Of a stretch of DNA of 64,000 bases, positions 1 through 7,390 are shown one piece after another. Each line of letters starts with the position of its first letter. Positions within the stretch are counted from its first letter, which is position 1. The translations under genes and the position numbers were made by a program. The DNA comes from Ignavibacteriota bacterium (GTDB lineage: Bacteria > Bacteroidota > Ignavibacteria > Palsa-1295): the NCBI GenBank assembly GCA_003151825.1, contig PLYO01000047.1, forward strand, positions 124,001-188,000. Direction: 5' to 3'. Below the pieces are notes generated by a model that saw only the letters and a list, made by a program, of their open reading frames with translations, had not been told where the DNA came from and did no database searches.

Positions 1-370
1 CTTGATCTTTCGAGGCATTGCCGTTGCCGACGACGGCGCGCTTTATTTCGCGCGGGGAATACTCGGCAGCCGTCAAATCTTTTAAAATTCCCGAAAGCAT
101 GGCGACCCCGCGCGCATGACCTAACTTCAGAGTCGATTGCACGTTCTTATGATAAAACGCCGATTCGATGGCCACTTCGTCGGGCCGCACGCGCTCGATA
201 ACGGCCGTTAATCTGGTGAAGATAACGCGCAGGCGCGCGGGAAGGGTCGCAATTTTTTTCGATTCGATCGTCCCATATTCCACGAGCGTCATCTTCGAGC
301 CTTTCGCGCTCGTGGCGATCACGCCATAGCCGGTAATCAGCGTACCGGGATCGATGCCGAGAATCGTCAT
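1..370 (-). CDS. ruvC: Crossover junction endodeoxyribonuclease RuvC (3' part cut by window edge)
   Basis: RuvC resolves Holliday junctions together with RuvAB by paired nicks. Reading leftward from the ATG at 370 gives MTILGIDPGTLITGYGVI, with the first catalytic Asp at residue 7 in the GIDPG signature. VAIESAF around residue 66 carries the next acidic residue, and QSTLKLGHARG matches the following conserved block. About 123 residues are visible; the C-terminal third, with the remaining catalytic Asp residues, lies outside the window. The start is fixed by an ATGA overlap: the ATG at 370-368 shares bases with the TGA stop (369-367) of the upstream hpnD-like gene, so translation is probably coupled. 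Confidence is high from the N-terminal signature. Confidence 0.93.
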   Translation of the reverse strand, partial: MTILGIDPGTLITGYGVIATSAKGSKMTLVEYGTIESKKIATLPARLRVIFTRLTAVIERVRPDEVAIESAFYHKNVQSTLKLGHARGVAMLSGILKDLTAAEYSPREIKRAVVGNGNASKDQ

Positions 371-1206
371 GTGGATAAAGTAAGATGACTTCCGAGCCAA
401 AATCTCAGCGCGATAAGTATCTTACGTGGGGTCGAAACTGCGATTCGCTCCGTAAAAACATCGTATCGCGCACGCTCAATTTTGTTAAGAAGGCGAAAAT
501 AAATTGCGTCCATGGTCTGGGCGGCGAACATGGCCGCTCGCTCGTCGCGTTGCAACAAAGAACGCGCCTGCGTATAGTATTGTCGCGCACGAGATACTTC
601 GAATTTCATAAGCGCTATGAAACGCTCGTCATATCGCGAAGCCAAAAGGCTCGTTTCATCATAATGAAAGCGACGCAAATCTTCCAGCGGAAGATAAATG
701 CGCCCGTTCGCGGCGTCTTGCTTTATATCTCGCAGGATATTCGTCAGTTGCAGCGCATAACCAAGATTAATCGCATACTCACGCGTTTCCTCGTGCTTAT
801 ATCCGAAGACCTGAATCGAAATTAACCCGACCGTGCTCGCGACGGCATAGCAATATTTCTTTAATTCTTCAAAGGTTTCGTAGCGCGTTTTGGTTAAGTC
901 CATTTCCACGCCATCGATAAGCGTGAGCAAATATTCTTTCGGAATATCGAAGCGATCGAGTACGCTTTTCAAATCACGGAGAATGGGATGCAAAGCGTTT
1001 CCATGATAGCAAGCCTCCACTTCTTCGCGCCACGTTTGTAGCCGCTCTCGCTTTATTTCCAACGGTACGTTTTCCGCATCGGCCAAATCATCGGTATGTC
1101 GGCAAAAATCGTAGATGCGGCGCATGGCCTCGCGCTTCTCGTTCGGAAGAAGTGAGAGCGCATAAAAGAAATTACTCCGCTCGGGCGCTACGAGGTTAAG
1201 TGACAT
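367..1206 (-). CDS. hpnD: Squalene/phytoene synthase family protein, HpnD-like
   Basis: This head-to-head prenyl synthase (279 aa) most probably condenses two farnesyl diphosphates to presqualene diphosphate. The two Mg-binding aspartate motifs are visible: DDLAD at residues 39-43 and RDIKQD at 159-164, the latter in the conserved frame NILRDIKQDAANGRIYLP. The length is typical of HpnD and bacterial phytoene synthases (about 280 aa). The gene follows hpnC with a 57-base gap and ends in an ATGA overlap with ruvC. The third gene of the usual squalene set, the flavoprotein HpnE, is not visible, so the hpnD assignment rests on pairing with hpnC; a phytoene synthase cannot be excluded from the motifs alone. 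Confidence 0.85.
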   Translation of the reverse strand: MSLNLVAPERSNFFYALSLLPNEKREAMRRIYDFCRHTDDLADAENVPLEIKRERLQTWREEVEACYHGNALHPILRDLKSVLDRFDIPKEYLLTLIDGVEMDLTKTRYETFEELKKYCYAVASTVGLISIQVFGYKHEETREYAINLGYALQLTNILRDIKQDAANGRIYLPLEDLRRFHYDETSLLASRYDERFIALMKFEVSRARQYYTQARSLLQRDERAAMFAAQTMDAIYFRLLNKIERARYDVFTERIAVSTPRKILIALRFWLGSHLTLST

Positions 1207-1263
1207 GGACTATTGCAACAAAGAAGCTATAGTGGCATGGTTCCCGTGCCCTCTGCGCCGATG

Positions 1264-2145
1264 TCACGAGATTGGCTGTTTATTATCGGAATTGCGAAGC
1301 GCGGAAACGAGAATATGCAAATGCTCGAACCGTGAAAGCTTTGGCCATTCGTAAAAAATCTCTTCTTTCATTGAGCGGATTTTGCCAAGCATAAATCTTG
1401 CACCCGCGAGGACAGCTCTCAATTCCAGCTTCAACCGGCCCTCGACACTTTCAGCAAGCGGTTTTCCACTATCGAGCAGCGATTGGATTCGGTCGCATTC
1501 GTAAAGAATGAGTCTGGGAGTCTGTGAGGAGTTTTGAAGATCGGCAGTGTTTTCGATTCCGAACGCATGGCAATCTTCGGCGGGAAAATAACAGCGGCCT
1601 GCGGCAAGATCGTCGCCAGCATCCTGAAGGAAATTTATGAGTTGCAGAGCCGTACAAATATCGTTCGACCACGCTATTCGTTCCTCATCGCGGTAACCAA
1701 AAAGTGCCAGCACTAACTGTCCCACCGGCTCGGCCGAGCGCATCGTGTACCAATGCAAATCGTCGTAAGTCTCGAATTTAACATCGCCGCACGCATCGAA
1801 TTCAAACGCATCGAGAAGCAAATCGAATGGCTCGATGGCAAGATTGAATTTTCGAATGGTATCTTGCAAAGCTAGAAAGATGGGATCGTTGGGTTGCTCA
1901 TTCTTGTAGATAGAATGAAGTTTCTCGCGCCATTCGCCGAGCAATGTAAGCCGTTCTAAGCTTGAACGGTGAGGCAGATCGGCAAAATCATCCGCCGTGC
2001 GCATGAAGGCATAAAGCGCGAAAAAATGCTTCCGCAACTTGCGCGGGATAAGCAAGGAGCCGACGGGAAAATTCTCATAATGGCTCTGCGCGATCTTGCG
2101 GCAATGATGGTAAGCTTCGGTGAGGGAGGGATTTGTCACGCCCAA
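1264..2145 (-). CDS. hpnC: Squalene synthase HpnC (hydroxysqualene synthase type)
   Basis: Second head-to-head prenyl synthase, 293 aa. The N-terminus (AYHHCRKIAQSHYENFPVGS) is the HpnC signature, followed by the first aspartate motif ADDFAD (residues 51-56) and the second, LQDAGDDLAAGRCYFP (Asp 175, 178, 179). In the established bacterial route HpnD makes presqualene diphosphate, HpnC turns it into hydroxysqualene and HpnE reduces that to squalene. The gene lies two bases downstream of the PIN-domain gene and upstream of the hpnD-like gene, all on the minus strand. No cyclase (shc) is in the window, so hopanoid synthesis is an inference. Confidence 0.88.
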   Translation of the reverse strand: MGVTNPSLTEAYHHCRKIAQSHYENFPVGSLLIPRKLRKHFFALYAFMRTADDFADLPHRSSLERLTLLGEWREKLHSIYKNEQPNDPIFLALQDTIRKFNLAIEPFDLLLDAFEFDACGDVKFETYDDLHWYTMRSAEPVGQLVLALFGYRDEERIAWSNDICTALQLINFLQDAGDDLAAGRCYFPAEDCHAFGIENTADLQNSSQTPRLILYECDRIQSLLDSGKPLAESVEGRLKLELRAVLAGARFMLGKIRSMKEEIFYEWPKLSRFEHLHILVSALRNSDNKQPIS

Positions 2146-2147
2146 TC

Positions 2148-2549
2148 CTACTTCAATAACGCCACAAATCCGGCCTGCTCAAAATGTTTATCGCCGGTGA
2201 GCGCTTCTTTGATACCCTGATCGCGCATGACGACGAAGGAAGTGCAATCGGTGAGAGACCACTCTTTATCTATGTGCTTATTGTAGTAGTCGAGAGCGCG
2301 GTCGAATAGATCGTCTGAGGCTCGAACACACTCAAACTTCTCAATGGAAAGTAGGTGCTTGAAGTAATCCCGCACTCGACCGCGAATCGCGGAAGATGCG
2401 AACGCATCGGCGACCTCGGTTAACACCCAATCCGTGGTGACGATGCGACCGTCGAAGCTCTTATTGAATGCGATGACTTGATCTGCGTACTGGTCTCGTC
2501 GATTCAATATGCCCATAAAATAAAAGGCGTCTCCAAATAAGACTCTCAC
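2148..2549 (-). CDS. PIN-domain ribonuclease toxin (VapC-like)
   Basis: A 133-residue PIN-domain protein when read from GTG 2549. The acidic residues of the PIN active site are all in place: Asp7 (VRVLFGDAFYFMGIL), Glu45 (WVLTEVADAF), Asp101 in the classic EWSLTDCTSF block and Asp120 (TGDKHF). An in-frame ATG further upstream would add about 33 residues translated out of the antitoxin gene. I prefer GTG 2549 because it forms a GTGA overlap with the antitoxin stop and puts the first catalytic Asp at residue 7, as in the family. PIN toxins cleave RNA, often tRNA. The pair sits directly in front of hpnC, so it may share its transcript. Confidence 0.8.
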   Translation of the reverse strand: MRVLFGDAFYFMGILNRRDQYADQVIAFNKSFDGRIVTTDWVLTEVADAFASSAIRGRVRDYFKHLLSIEKFECVRASDDLFDRALDYYNKHIDKEWSLTDCTSFVVMRDQGIKEALTGDKHFEQAGFVALLK

Positions 2550-2767
2550 TTTTTTGGAGCTCCGTGAAGATAATGATCGTGATTCATGGCGAGATCGGAC
2601 GGCATATCGTCCGCGATGCCGGTATAGTCCTTCATGATGTCCGCCCATGTGCGCGGCCGCTCCTCAATGGGTTGAATCTCGAGCTTAATCCCGTTCGGCC
2701 AATCCACATCAGGTGGCAGAACGACGGTGCCTTCTTCGTATTTCGCTGTTATTGGTTGGTATGTCAT
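2546..2767 (-). CDS. Putative antitoxin of the PIN-domain pair
   Basis: A 73-residue acidic protein that begins MTYQPITAKYEEGTVVLPPD and ends in a polar tail (NHDHYLHGAPKK). The opening resembles short antitoxins that have an N-terminal beta-strand DNA-binding part ('PITAxYExGxLxLpeD', a form often seen upstream of PIN toxins). The C-terminal half would then wrap the toxin. The stop codon overlaps the GTG of the PIN gene by four bases, the usual coupled arrangement. I do not recognise a specific antitoxin family with certainty, so the role is inferred from position, size and opening motif. Confidence 0.65.
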   Translation of the reverse strand: MTYQPITAKYEEGTVVLPPDVDWPNGIKLEIQPIEERPRTWADIMKDYTGIADDMPSDLAMNHDHYLHGAPKK

Positions 2768-2810
2768 AATTTCACCTCATCCGCACTAACGTAAGAAACG
2801 CCTGGGAAAT

Positions 2811-2894
2811 TCAATGCACAATGACAAGCTTTGCCCACGTCACACCGGCAGCGAGCAGCCAAAAAATCGTTATGCAAAAACTCATTCTCATCAT
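2811..2894 (-). CDS. Possible 27-residue signal-peptide-like small ORF
   Basis: A short frame starts at ATG 2894, which shares an ATGA overlap with the stop of the upstream T9SS-cargo gene. It encodes a short polar start, a hydrophobic run (ITIFWLLAAGVTWA) that looks like a membrane segment or signal peptide, and a tail KLVIVH before the TGA. The tail resembles the last residues of T9SS sorting domains (KLVIEH or KLVVEH elsewhere in this window), so it could be a collapsed remnant: signal peptide joined to the end of a sorting domain. It may also be chance. It lies between the T9SS gene and the antitoxin. Confidence 0.3.
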   Translation of the reverse strand: MMRMSFCITIFWLLAAGVTWAKLVIVH

Positions 2895-4648
2895 TGGAGC
2901 AATGCTAACTTGTAGGTATAGACTTTATCATCCGTAAGGATCGTGAGCACATACGCGCCGGCAGCATGAGGGGGAATTGGCATTTGCCAGTCGATGAGCG
3001 GATGCGTCTCTTCGGCAGTCACGATCGCGCGACCGAGAATGTCGTGAAGTATGGCGGTAGCATGAACGAACATGCCGTGCCACGCATGGACGAAGAGCGT
3101 ATTGCCATCCGCACTTTGCGTCACCGAAAAAGGATCGGTAGTTTCCTGCTGCGGCACGGCGGTAGCAACCGATTGACCCACCGCCGGAATCTGATGCGAG
3201 CCGTGAACGAAGAGAACGGAACCATTATACTGCATTCCATTGGTGATTAGCGCAGGAAATGCCGGGGCGCCAATCGCAATGTCCTGCAAATTATCGCCGT
3301 CTAAGGTCGCCGTATCGATGGTGCCGCCTCCGTAGGGATATTCCGCAAAATACATATCGACTTTTTCATCGAATGAATTGCCTAGAACATAAAAGGTGAA
3401 GAAACTTCCATCATCGCCGAAATTTCCAGTCACACCGAGCACATGGTCGCCGGTTCCCGCCATATTGCCGCAATCGGCTACGTCTAAGCCCCATCCACTT
3501 TCTCGAAAATTGCCGCCGTCAAAAAGTGCTGGTGTATGAATAGTGAGTGTGTTATCGAATGTAAAGGGATGAGAACCAAAAGTGGGACCTCCTTCGAAAA
3601 TTCGCGCTTGTGCCCAGTCGCCTTGCAAATATGCCGAATCGAGAAGAAATATAAAACTCTGGGAACCACCGTCATGCATTCGTATGGTGGTAGGAACTAA
3701 ACCAAAATAAGCTGGATTGACCCATGAGGGCGCGGAGTATATCGAAAATAGAGTATCGGTTTTAAGAGCCGTGATGAATTTGTCCAGGGTAAATGGAGTA
3801 TCATTAGAGTAAAAGAGCATATTGCGGGAGCTATTGAACAATCCAACCATATCCTCGCGCCCTGTGCCGCGAAAATCGCCAATGTTAACTAAAAAGGCAG
3901 AACCCGGAGTAACGTTCTTAGTGCTATCGAAGAAGGCTTTCGAATCAGGCAAAACCGTATCTCCCGGATGAAAAAGGTTTGCACCACCTATGAAGAGGCA
4001 GGCATTTTCGCTATCGGCCAAGGTGATACCATCTCCCTGAAGGTATAGTATCACAATATCTTCAACCGAATCGGAAGTGAGATGTGCATGATAAGGAGGG
4101 TTTAAGCCCTCCAAATAGGTGGGATCAATATAGCGGTACAAGTCTGCATCCGGCAGGAGCGTAGTGCAAAAGGAAGAATCATACGTTCCATCGTCCTTTT
4201 GCCAGTAGATGCGGGGAAGGTGAAATTCAGGATTCGTGCTTTCGGTCCTGACGAGCATATCCATATATTGCGACGAACGGAAATGGCCCATAATAGGATT
4301 ATCGGGTTTGAATCCGAGCATCTTCGTGATGTTGAGATTTGCCGGGTTGAAGTTTGGGCCAACGGTGAGAATGGCAGCGGAGGAATCTCCGAGGGTTCCC
4401 GGCATGCCGTACATCATGAGCCTTCCCGGTCCGCCGGTATCGTTCGGGCTTGGGCCGATATTGATAAGACCCTGACCAAGTCCCTGCCCGTTCGCTCCCA
4501 TGATCGTATCGATCACTCCCGGCGTTCCGATTACCGGCTGGTAGCAATGGGGATCGAAGGCCGGTGAATTAATTTGGGCACGAAGAGCCACAGGGCTGGC
4601 AGCACCTGCCCAAACGAGAAGAAAAACCCACATTCGGAGATTTCTCAT
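2891..4648 (-). CDS. Secreted FG-GAP-like protein with T9SS C-terminal sorting domain
   Basis: About 585 residues from ATG 4648. This start is preferred over an ATG 26 codons upstream because it puts the signal peptide at the very N-terminus (MRNLRMWVFLLVWAGAASPV, cleavage near LRAQ). The body contains recurring G-D-x-x-G-x-G-x-D-x-x-x-G/A-x-P pieces such as LDGDNLQDIAIGAPAF and DFRGTGREDMVG, like FG-GAP/integrin-alpha beta-propeller blades. The C-terminus (HDILGRAIVTAEETHPLIDW, then PPHAAGAYVLTIL and a basic KVYTYKLALLQ end) has the layout of a type A T9SS sorting domain. It is probably exported through the Sec system and then T9SS to the surface. Function unknown. Confidence 0.75.
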   Translation of the reverse strand: MRNLRMWVFLLVWAGAASPVALRAQINSPAFDPHCYQPVIGTPGVIDTIMGANGQGLGQGLINIGPSPNDTGGPGRLMMYGMPGTLGDSSAAILTVGPNFNPANLNITKMLGFKPDNPIMGHFRSSQYMDMLVRTESTNPEFHLPRIYWQKDDGTYDSSFCTTLLPDADLYRYIDPTYLEGLNPPYHAHLTSDSVEDIVILYLQGDGITLADSENACLFIGGANLFHPGDTVLPDSKAFFDSTKNVTPGSAFLVNIGDFRGTGREDMVGLFNSSRNMLFYSNDTPFTLDKFITALKTDTLFSIYSAPSWVNPAYFGLVPTTIRMHDGGSQSFIFLLDSAYLQGDWAQARIFEGGPTFGSHPFTFDNTLTIHTPALFDGGNFRESGWGLDVADCGNMAGTGDHVLGVTGNFGDDGSFFTFYVLGNSFDEKVDMYFAEYPYGGGTIDTATLDGDNLQDIAIGAPAFPALITNGMQYNGSVLFVHGSHQIPAVGQSVATAVPQQETTDPFSVTQSADGNTLFVHAWHGMFVHATAILHDILGRAIVTAEETHPLIDWQMPIPPHAAGAYVLTILTDDKVYTYKLALLQ

Positions 4649-4746
4649 ACTAAGAAGACCCGCAAAGGGTCGAAAGGTTACAATGATTGAGAACAAAGGT
4701 GGGGGAGAAATTCTTGCATGAATCATTTTAATGGGCTTTCCAGATT

Positions 4747-4877
4747 GTCATCCCGAGCGGAGTTCTTCCGACCGAAGGGAGGAAGAACGGAGTCGAGGGA
4801 TCTCGTGCTATCGACGCGAAGATTCTTCGACTCCGCAAAACTCCGCTGTCGCTCCGTTCTGCTCCGCTCAGAATGAC
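4747..4877. repeat. Dispersed palindromic repeat, 'CATCCTGAGCGGAG' family, copy 1
   Basis: The outer arms gtcatcccgagcggag and ctccgctcagaatgac are inverted complements. An inner arm pair (gaacggagtcgagggatct / agattcttcgactccg) makes a second nested hairpin. A copy of the same family with the same arms is at 34006-34146. It fills most of the gap between two divergent genes and creates a spurious open upstream extension of ctaA. Confidence 0.8.
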
Positions 4878-4952
4878 ATGGATAACAAAAGCCACTCTCC
4901 ACGGTACAATTGGAGCCGAACGCTATTCATTTGCGTTTTAGGCATTTCATCT

Positions 4953-5948
4953 ATGGAAGCTCGACGAAACGCCGTTTGGATTCACTGGTTCGCTATTTTC
5001 ACAGCAGCCTGCTGTTTCATTCTTCTTTTTATTGGCGGGCTTGTCACGAGCCATCAGGCGGGGCTTTCCGTCCCCGACTGGCCGACGAGCTACGGGTGGA
5101 ACATGTTCACCTTTCCGATGAAAGATTGGACGGGTAACATTTTTTACGAGCACACTCACAGGCTGTTTGCATCGTTCGTCGGTTTTCTGATTCTTGCACT
5201 CGCTATCGTTCTGCAAATGTATGAGCCGCGCAAGTGGGTGAAACGGCTTGGATGGGCGGCGCTTGGCTGCGTGGTATTGCAAGGCATTCTCGGGGGAATT
5301 ACCGTGCTCATGTATCTTCCGCCGGCAATTTCCAGCGCCCATGCGGGGCTGGGGCAAGCAGTGTTTTGTTTGACCATTGGCATTGCAATGGTTACCGGGC
5401 GCGCTTGGGAAAACCAAACGACAAGAAAGACAGAAAGGACAAAAATTGGGGTAAGGGTGCTTTCGCTTGTTACCGTGATTGCGATTTTTACGCAGCTTAT
5501 GATTGGCGCGGTTATGCGGCATACGTTCTCAGGTCTTGCGATACCGACGTTTCCGTTTGCGCCGAATGGAAGTTTAATTCCGGATTTCACCTCGTTCGGC
5601 GTGGCAATCAATTTTGCTCACCGCGTGGGCGCGTTTGTCGTTACGATCATGATGTTCCTGACTGCTCGGACCCTCTTTCGATGGTATCCACGAGAGAAAT
5701 CGCTCGTTTTTCCAATGATGTTCGCTATGCTTTTGCTCGGCATTCAGATCACACTCGGAGCCATAACGATCTGGAGCCAGAAAGCGGTTACTCCAACGAC
5801 ACTTCACGTCTCCTGCGGCGCGGCCATTCTGGGAACGATGGTTTATATTATGGTAAAGAGTCGGCATCTTTTTCTTCCGAAGAATGCCCATGCGACCCAT
5901 GCGTCACATGGCTTAGATGACACAATGGTTACCGCCGGAATCAAGTAA
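4953..5948 (+). CDS. ctaA: Haem A synthase (CtaA/COX15 family)
   Basis: A polytopic membrane protein of 331 aa from ATG 4953 that oxidises the C8 methyl of haem O to a formyl group, giving haem A for the terminal oxidase. Recognisable COX15/CtaA blocks are GGLVTSHQAGLSVPDWPTSY near the N-terminus, the haem-ligand histidine regions EHTHRLFASFVGF, ISSAHAGLGQ and INFAHRVGAFV, and TTLHVSCGAA in the last helices. The frame stays open 74 codons upstream, but that part translates a palindromic repeat (CHPERSSSDRR...), so I start at MEARRNAVWIHW. The stop TAA abuts the ctaB ATG with no gap, so the two are co-transcribed. Confidence 0.92.
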   Translation: MEARRNAVWIHWFAIFTAACCFILLFIGGLVTSHQAGLSVPDWPTSYGWNMFTFPMKDWTGNIFYEHTHRLFASFVGFLILALAIVLQMYEPRKWVKRLGWAALGCVVLQGILGGITVLMYLPPAISSAHAGLGQAVFCLTIGIAMVTGRAWENQTTRKTERTKIGVRVLSLVTVIAIFTQLMIGAVMRHTFSGLAIPTFPFAPNGSLIPDFTSFGVAINFAHRVGAFVVTIMMFLTARTLFRWYPREKSLVFPMMFAMLLLGIQITLGAITIWSQKAVTPTTLHVSCGAAILGTMVYIMVKSRHLFLPKNAHATHASHGLDDTMVTAGIK

Positions 5949-6854
5949 ATGGAAAGTACTGCAAGACTTGATTCCCAAGTTGCTCCGCCATCCTTCGATT
6001 GGCGGCAGCTGCTGCGCGATTTTTACGATCTCTCGAAACCGGGTATTGGCTTTTATTCGCTGCTGACGACGGCTACCTCCTTTTGGCTGGCTTCCGTGGA
6101 ATTTAACGCTACGCTTTTTATTCATACGATGATCGCCACCGGTCTGGTAACCTGCGGCGGCGGAGCACTGAACCAAGTCCTCGAAATCGAGGCCGATTCA
6201 AGAATGCGGCGAACGGAAAAACGACCGCTTCCATCCGGAAGAGTGTCTCCGACGGCTGGACTTCTGTTTGGCGCGCTCACATCGCTCGCGGGAGCCGCCT
6301 ATATGCTGGCGTTTGTCGGGAGCCTTGCGAGCTTGCTTGCAATCGTTACACTATGCGGATATTTATTTGTTTATACTCCGCTCAAGAAAAAGACGCATCT
6401 ATCGACGCTGGTGGGCGCGTTTCCCGGCGCGGTTCCCATTTTGATTGGATGGGCCGCGGTGCGCGGCTCGCTGGGCCTCGAAGCATGGTCGCTCTTCGCA
6501 ATTTTATTCTTGTGGCAAATCCCGCACTTCCTCGCAATCGCGTGGATGTACCGCAAGGACTACGCGCGCGCGGGGTTCCCAATGCTGACCGTCATCGATC
6601 CCGAAGGTTCGCGCGTTGCGTTTCAGGCTTTGAGTTACACATTGGTACTAATTCCGGTTAGCTTGCTGCCGTCGCTCCTGAAGATGACGGGTCCGCTCTA
6701 TTTTGGGGGTGCGCTGCTGTTAGGAATCGGATTCGTTGTGGCCGCCATTCGGATAGCGAATGCGCGCACCAATACGACGGCAAAACAACTGCTGTTTGCC
6801 TCGATTATCTATCTGCCCGTTCTCCTGGCTCTCATGGCAATAGATAAACTCTGA
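5949..6854 (+). CDS. ctaB: Protoheme IX farnesyltransferase (haem O synthase)
   Basis: A UbiA-superfamily prenyltransferase of 301 aa that adds farnesyl to the haem B vinyl group, making haem O, the substrate of CtaA. The first prenyl-diphosphate motif is at about residues 75-98: LNQVLEIEADSRMRRTEKRP followed by LPSGR, with Glu replacing the first Asp as in many COX10 proteins. The second conserved block is YTPLKKKTHLSTLVGAFPGA followed by PILIGWAA. About nine hydrophobic helices can be traced. It starts at the base after the ctaA stop, and ccmE follows after 95 bases. Together they supply haem A to an aa3-type oxidase that is not encoded here. Confidence 0.95.
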   Translation: MESTARLDSQVAPPSFDWRQLLRDFYDLSKPGIGFYSLLTTATSFWLASVEFNATLFIHTMIATGLVTCGGGALNQVLEIEADSRMRRTEKRPLPSGRVSPTAGLLFGALTSLAGAAYMLAFVGSLASLLAIVTLCGYLFVYTPLKKKTHLSTLVGAFPGAVPILIGWAAVRGSLGLEAWSLFAILFLWQIPHFLAIAWMYRKDYARAGFPMLTVIDPEGSRVAFQALSYTLVLIPVSLLPSLLKMTGPLYFGGALLLGIGFVVAAIRIANARTNTTAKQLLFASIIYLPVLLALMAIDKL

Positions 6855-6949
6855 GTGCTCCCGGGAATCGGATAATGAATAATTGCTCTCGAACTTAGAC
6901 CTTAAACCCCCTGTTTCGTGTCCTATCATAAAGGAAAGAAGCATTCAAA

Positions 6950-7339
6950 ATGAAACGTAAGCATATTATCGCTCTTATCGTCGCTGTTGGATTTATCGGT
7001 ATCGCGGCATTCGCGCTGGTCGATAACAAGATCGACTATTCCGATTTTGAAAAAGCGCAGGCGAGCGGGCGGCGAGCGCAGGTCTCCGGCACCTACGATA
7101 AAGACAAAGGCTCTCGGTACGATGTGAATTCCAATACCTTTTCGTTCTATATGAAAGACCGGCAGGGCCACGAAATGCCCGTGAAATACGCCGGCATTCG
7201 TCCGAACAATTTCGAGATTGCGCCGAGCGTGGTCTGCGTCGGCAAGGTAGAAGGCGGTGTGTTCGAAGCGTCCGATATTCAAACGAAATGTCCATCGCGC
7301 TATGAAGGGTCGGGGAAAATGCAAAATCCTAATTCTTAG
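6950..7339 (+). CDS. ccmE: Cytochrome c maturation protein CcmE (CxxxY-type haem chaperone)
   Basis: A 129-residue periplasmic haem chaperone with one N-terminal membrane anchor (IIALIVAVGFIGIAAFALV), followed by the OB-fold domain (GRRAQVSGTYDKD, FYMKDRQGHEMPVKYAG, VVCVGKVEGGVFEASDIQTK). The usual His of HxxxY CcmE that binds haem covalently is a Cys here: KCPSRYEG near residue 113, so the motif reads CxxxY. Cys-type CcmE proteins are known from some sulfate reducers and archaea. A purine-rich stretch (aaaggaaagaa) ahead of the ATG could be a ribosome binding site. ccmF follows 51 bases downstream; ccmA, B, C, G and H are not in the window. Confidence 0.9.
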   Translation: MKRKHIIALIVAVGFIGIAAFALVDNKIDYSDFEKAQASGRRAQVSGTYDKDKGSRYDVNSNTFSFYMKDRQGHEMPVKYAGIRPNNFEIAPSVVCVGKVEGGVFEASDIQTKCPSRYEGSGKMQNPNS

Positions 7340-7390
7340 TAGAACTTATACGTCCCATGGGACGCAGGGGTCCCAGCGACCATACAAAAC

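Noticed and set aside
4731-4952. A 74-codon N-terminal extension of ctaA
   Set aside because: It translates a palindromic intergenic repeat (CHPERS-type) and ctaA homologues start at the first helix.
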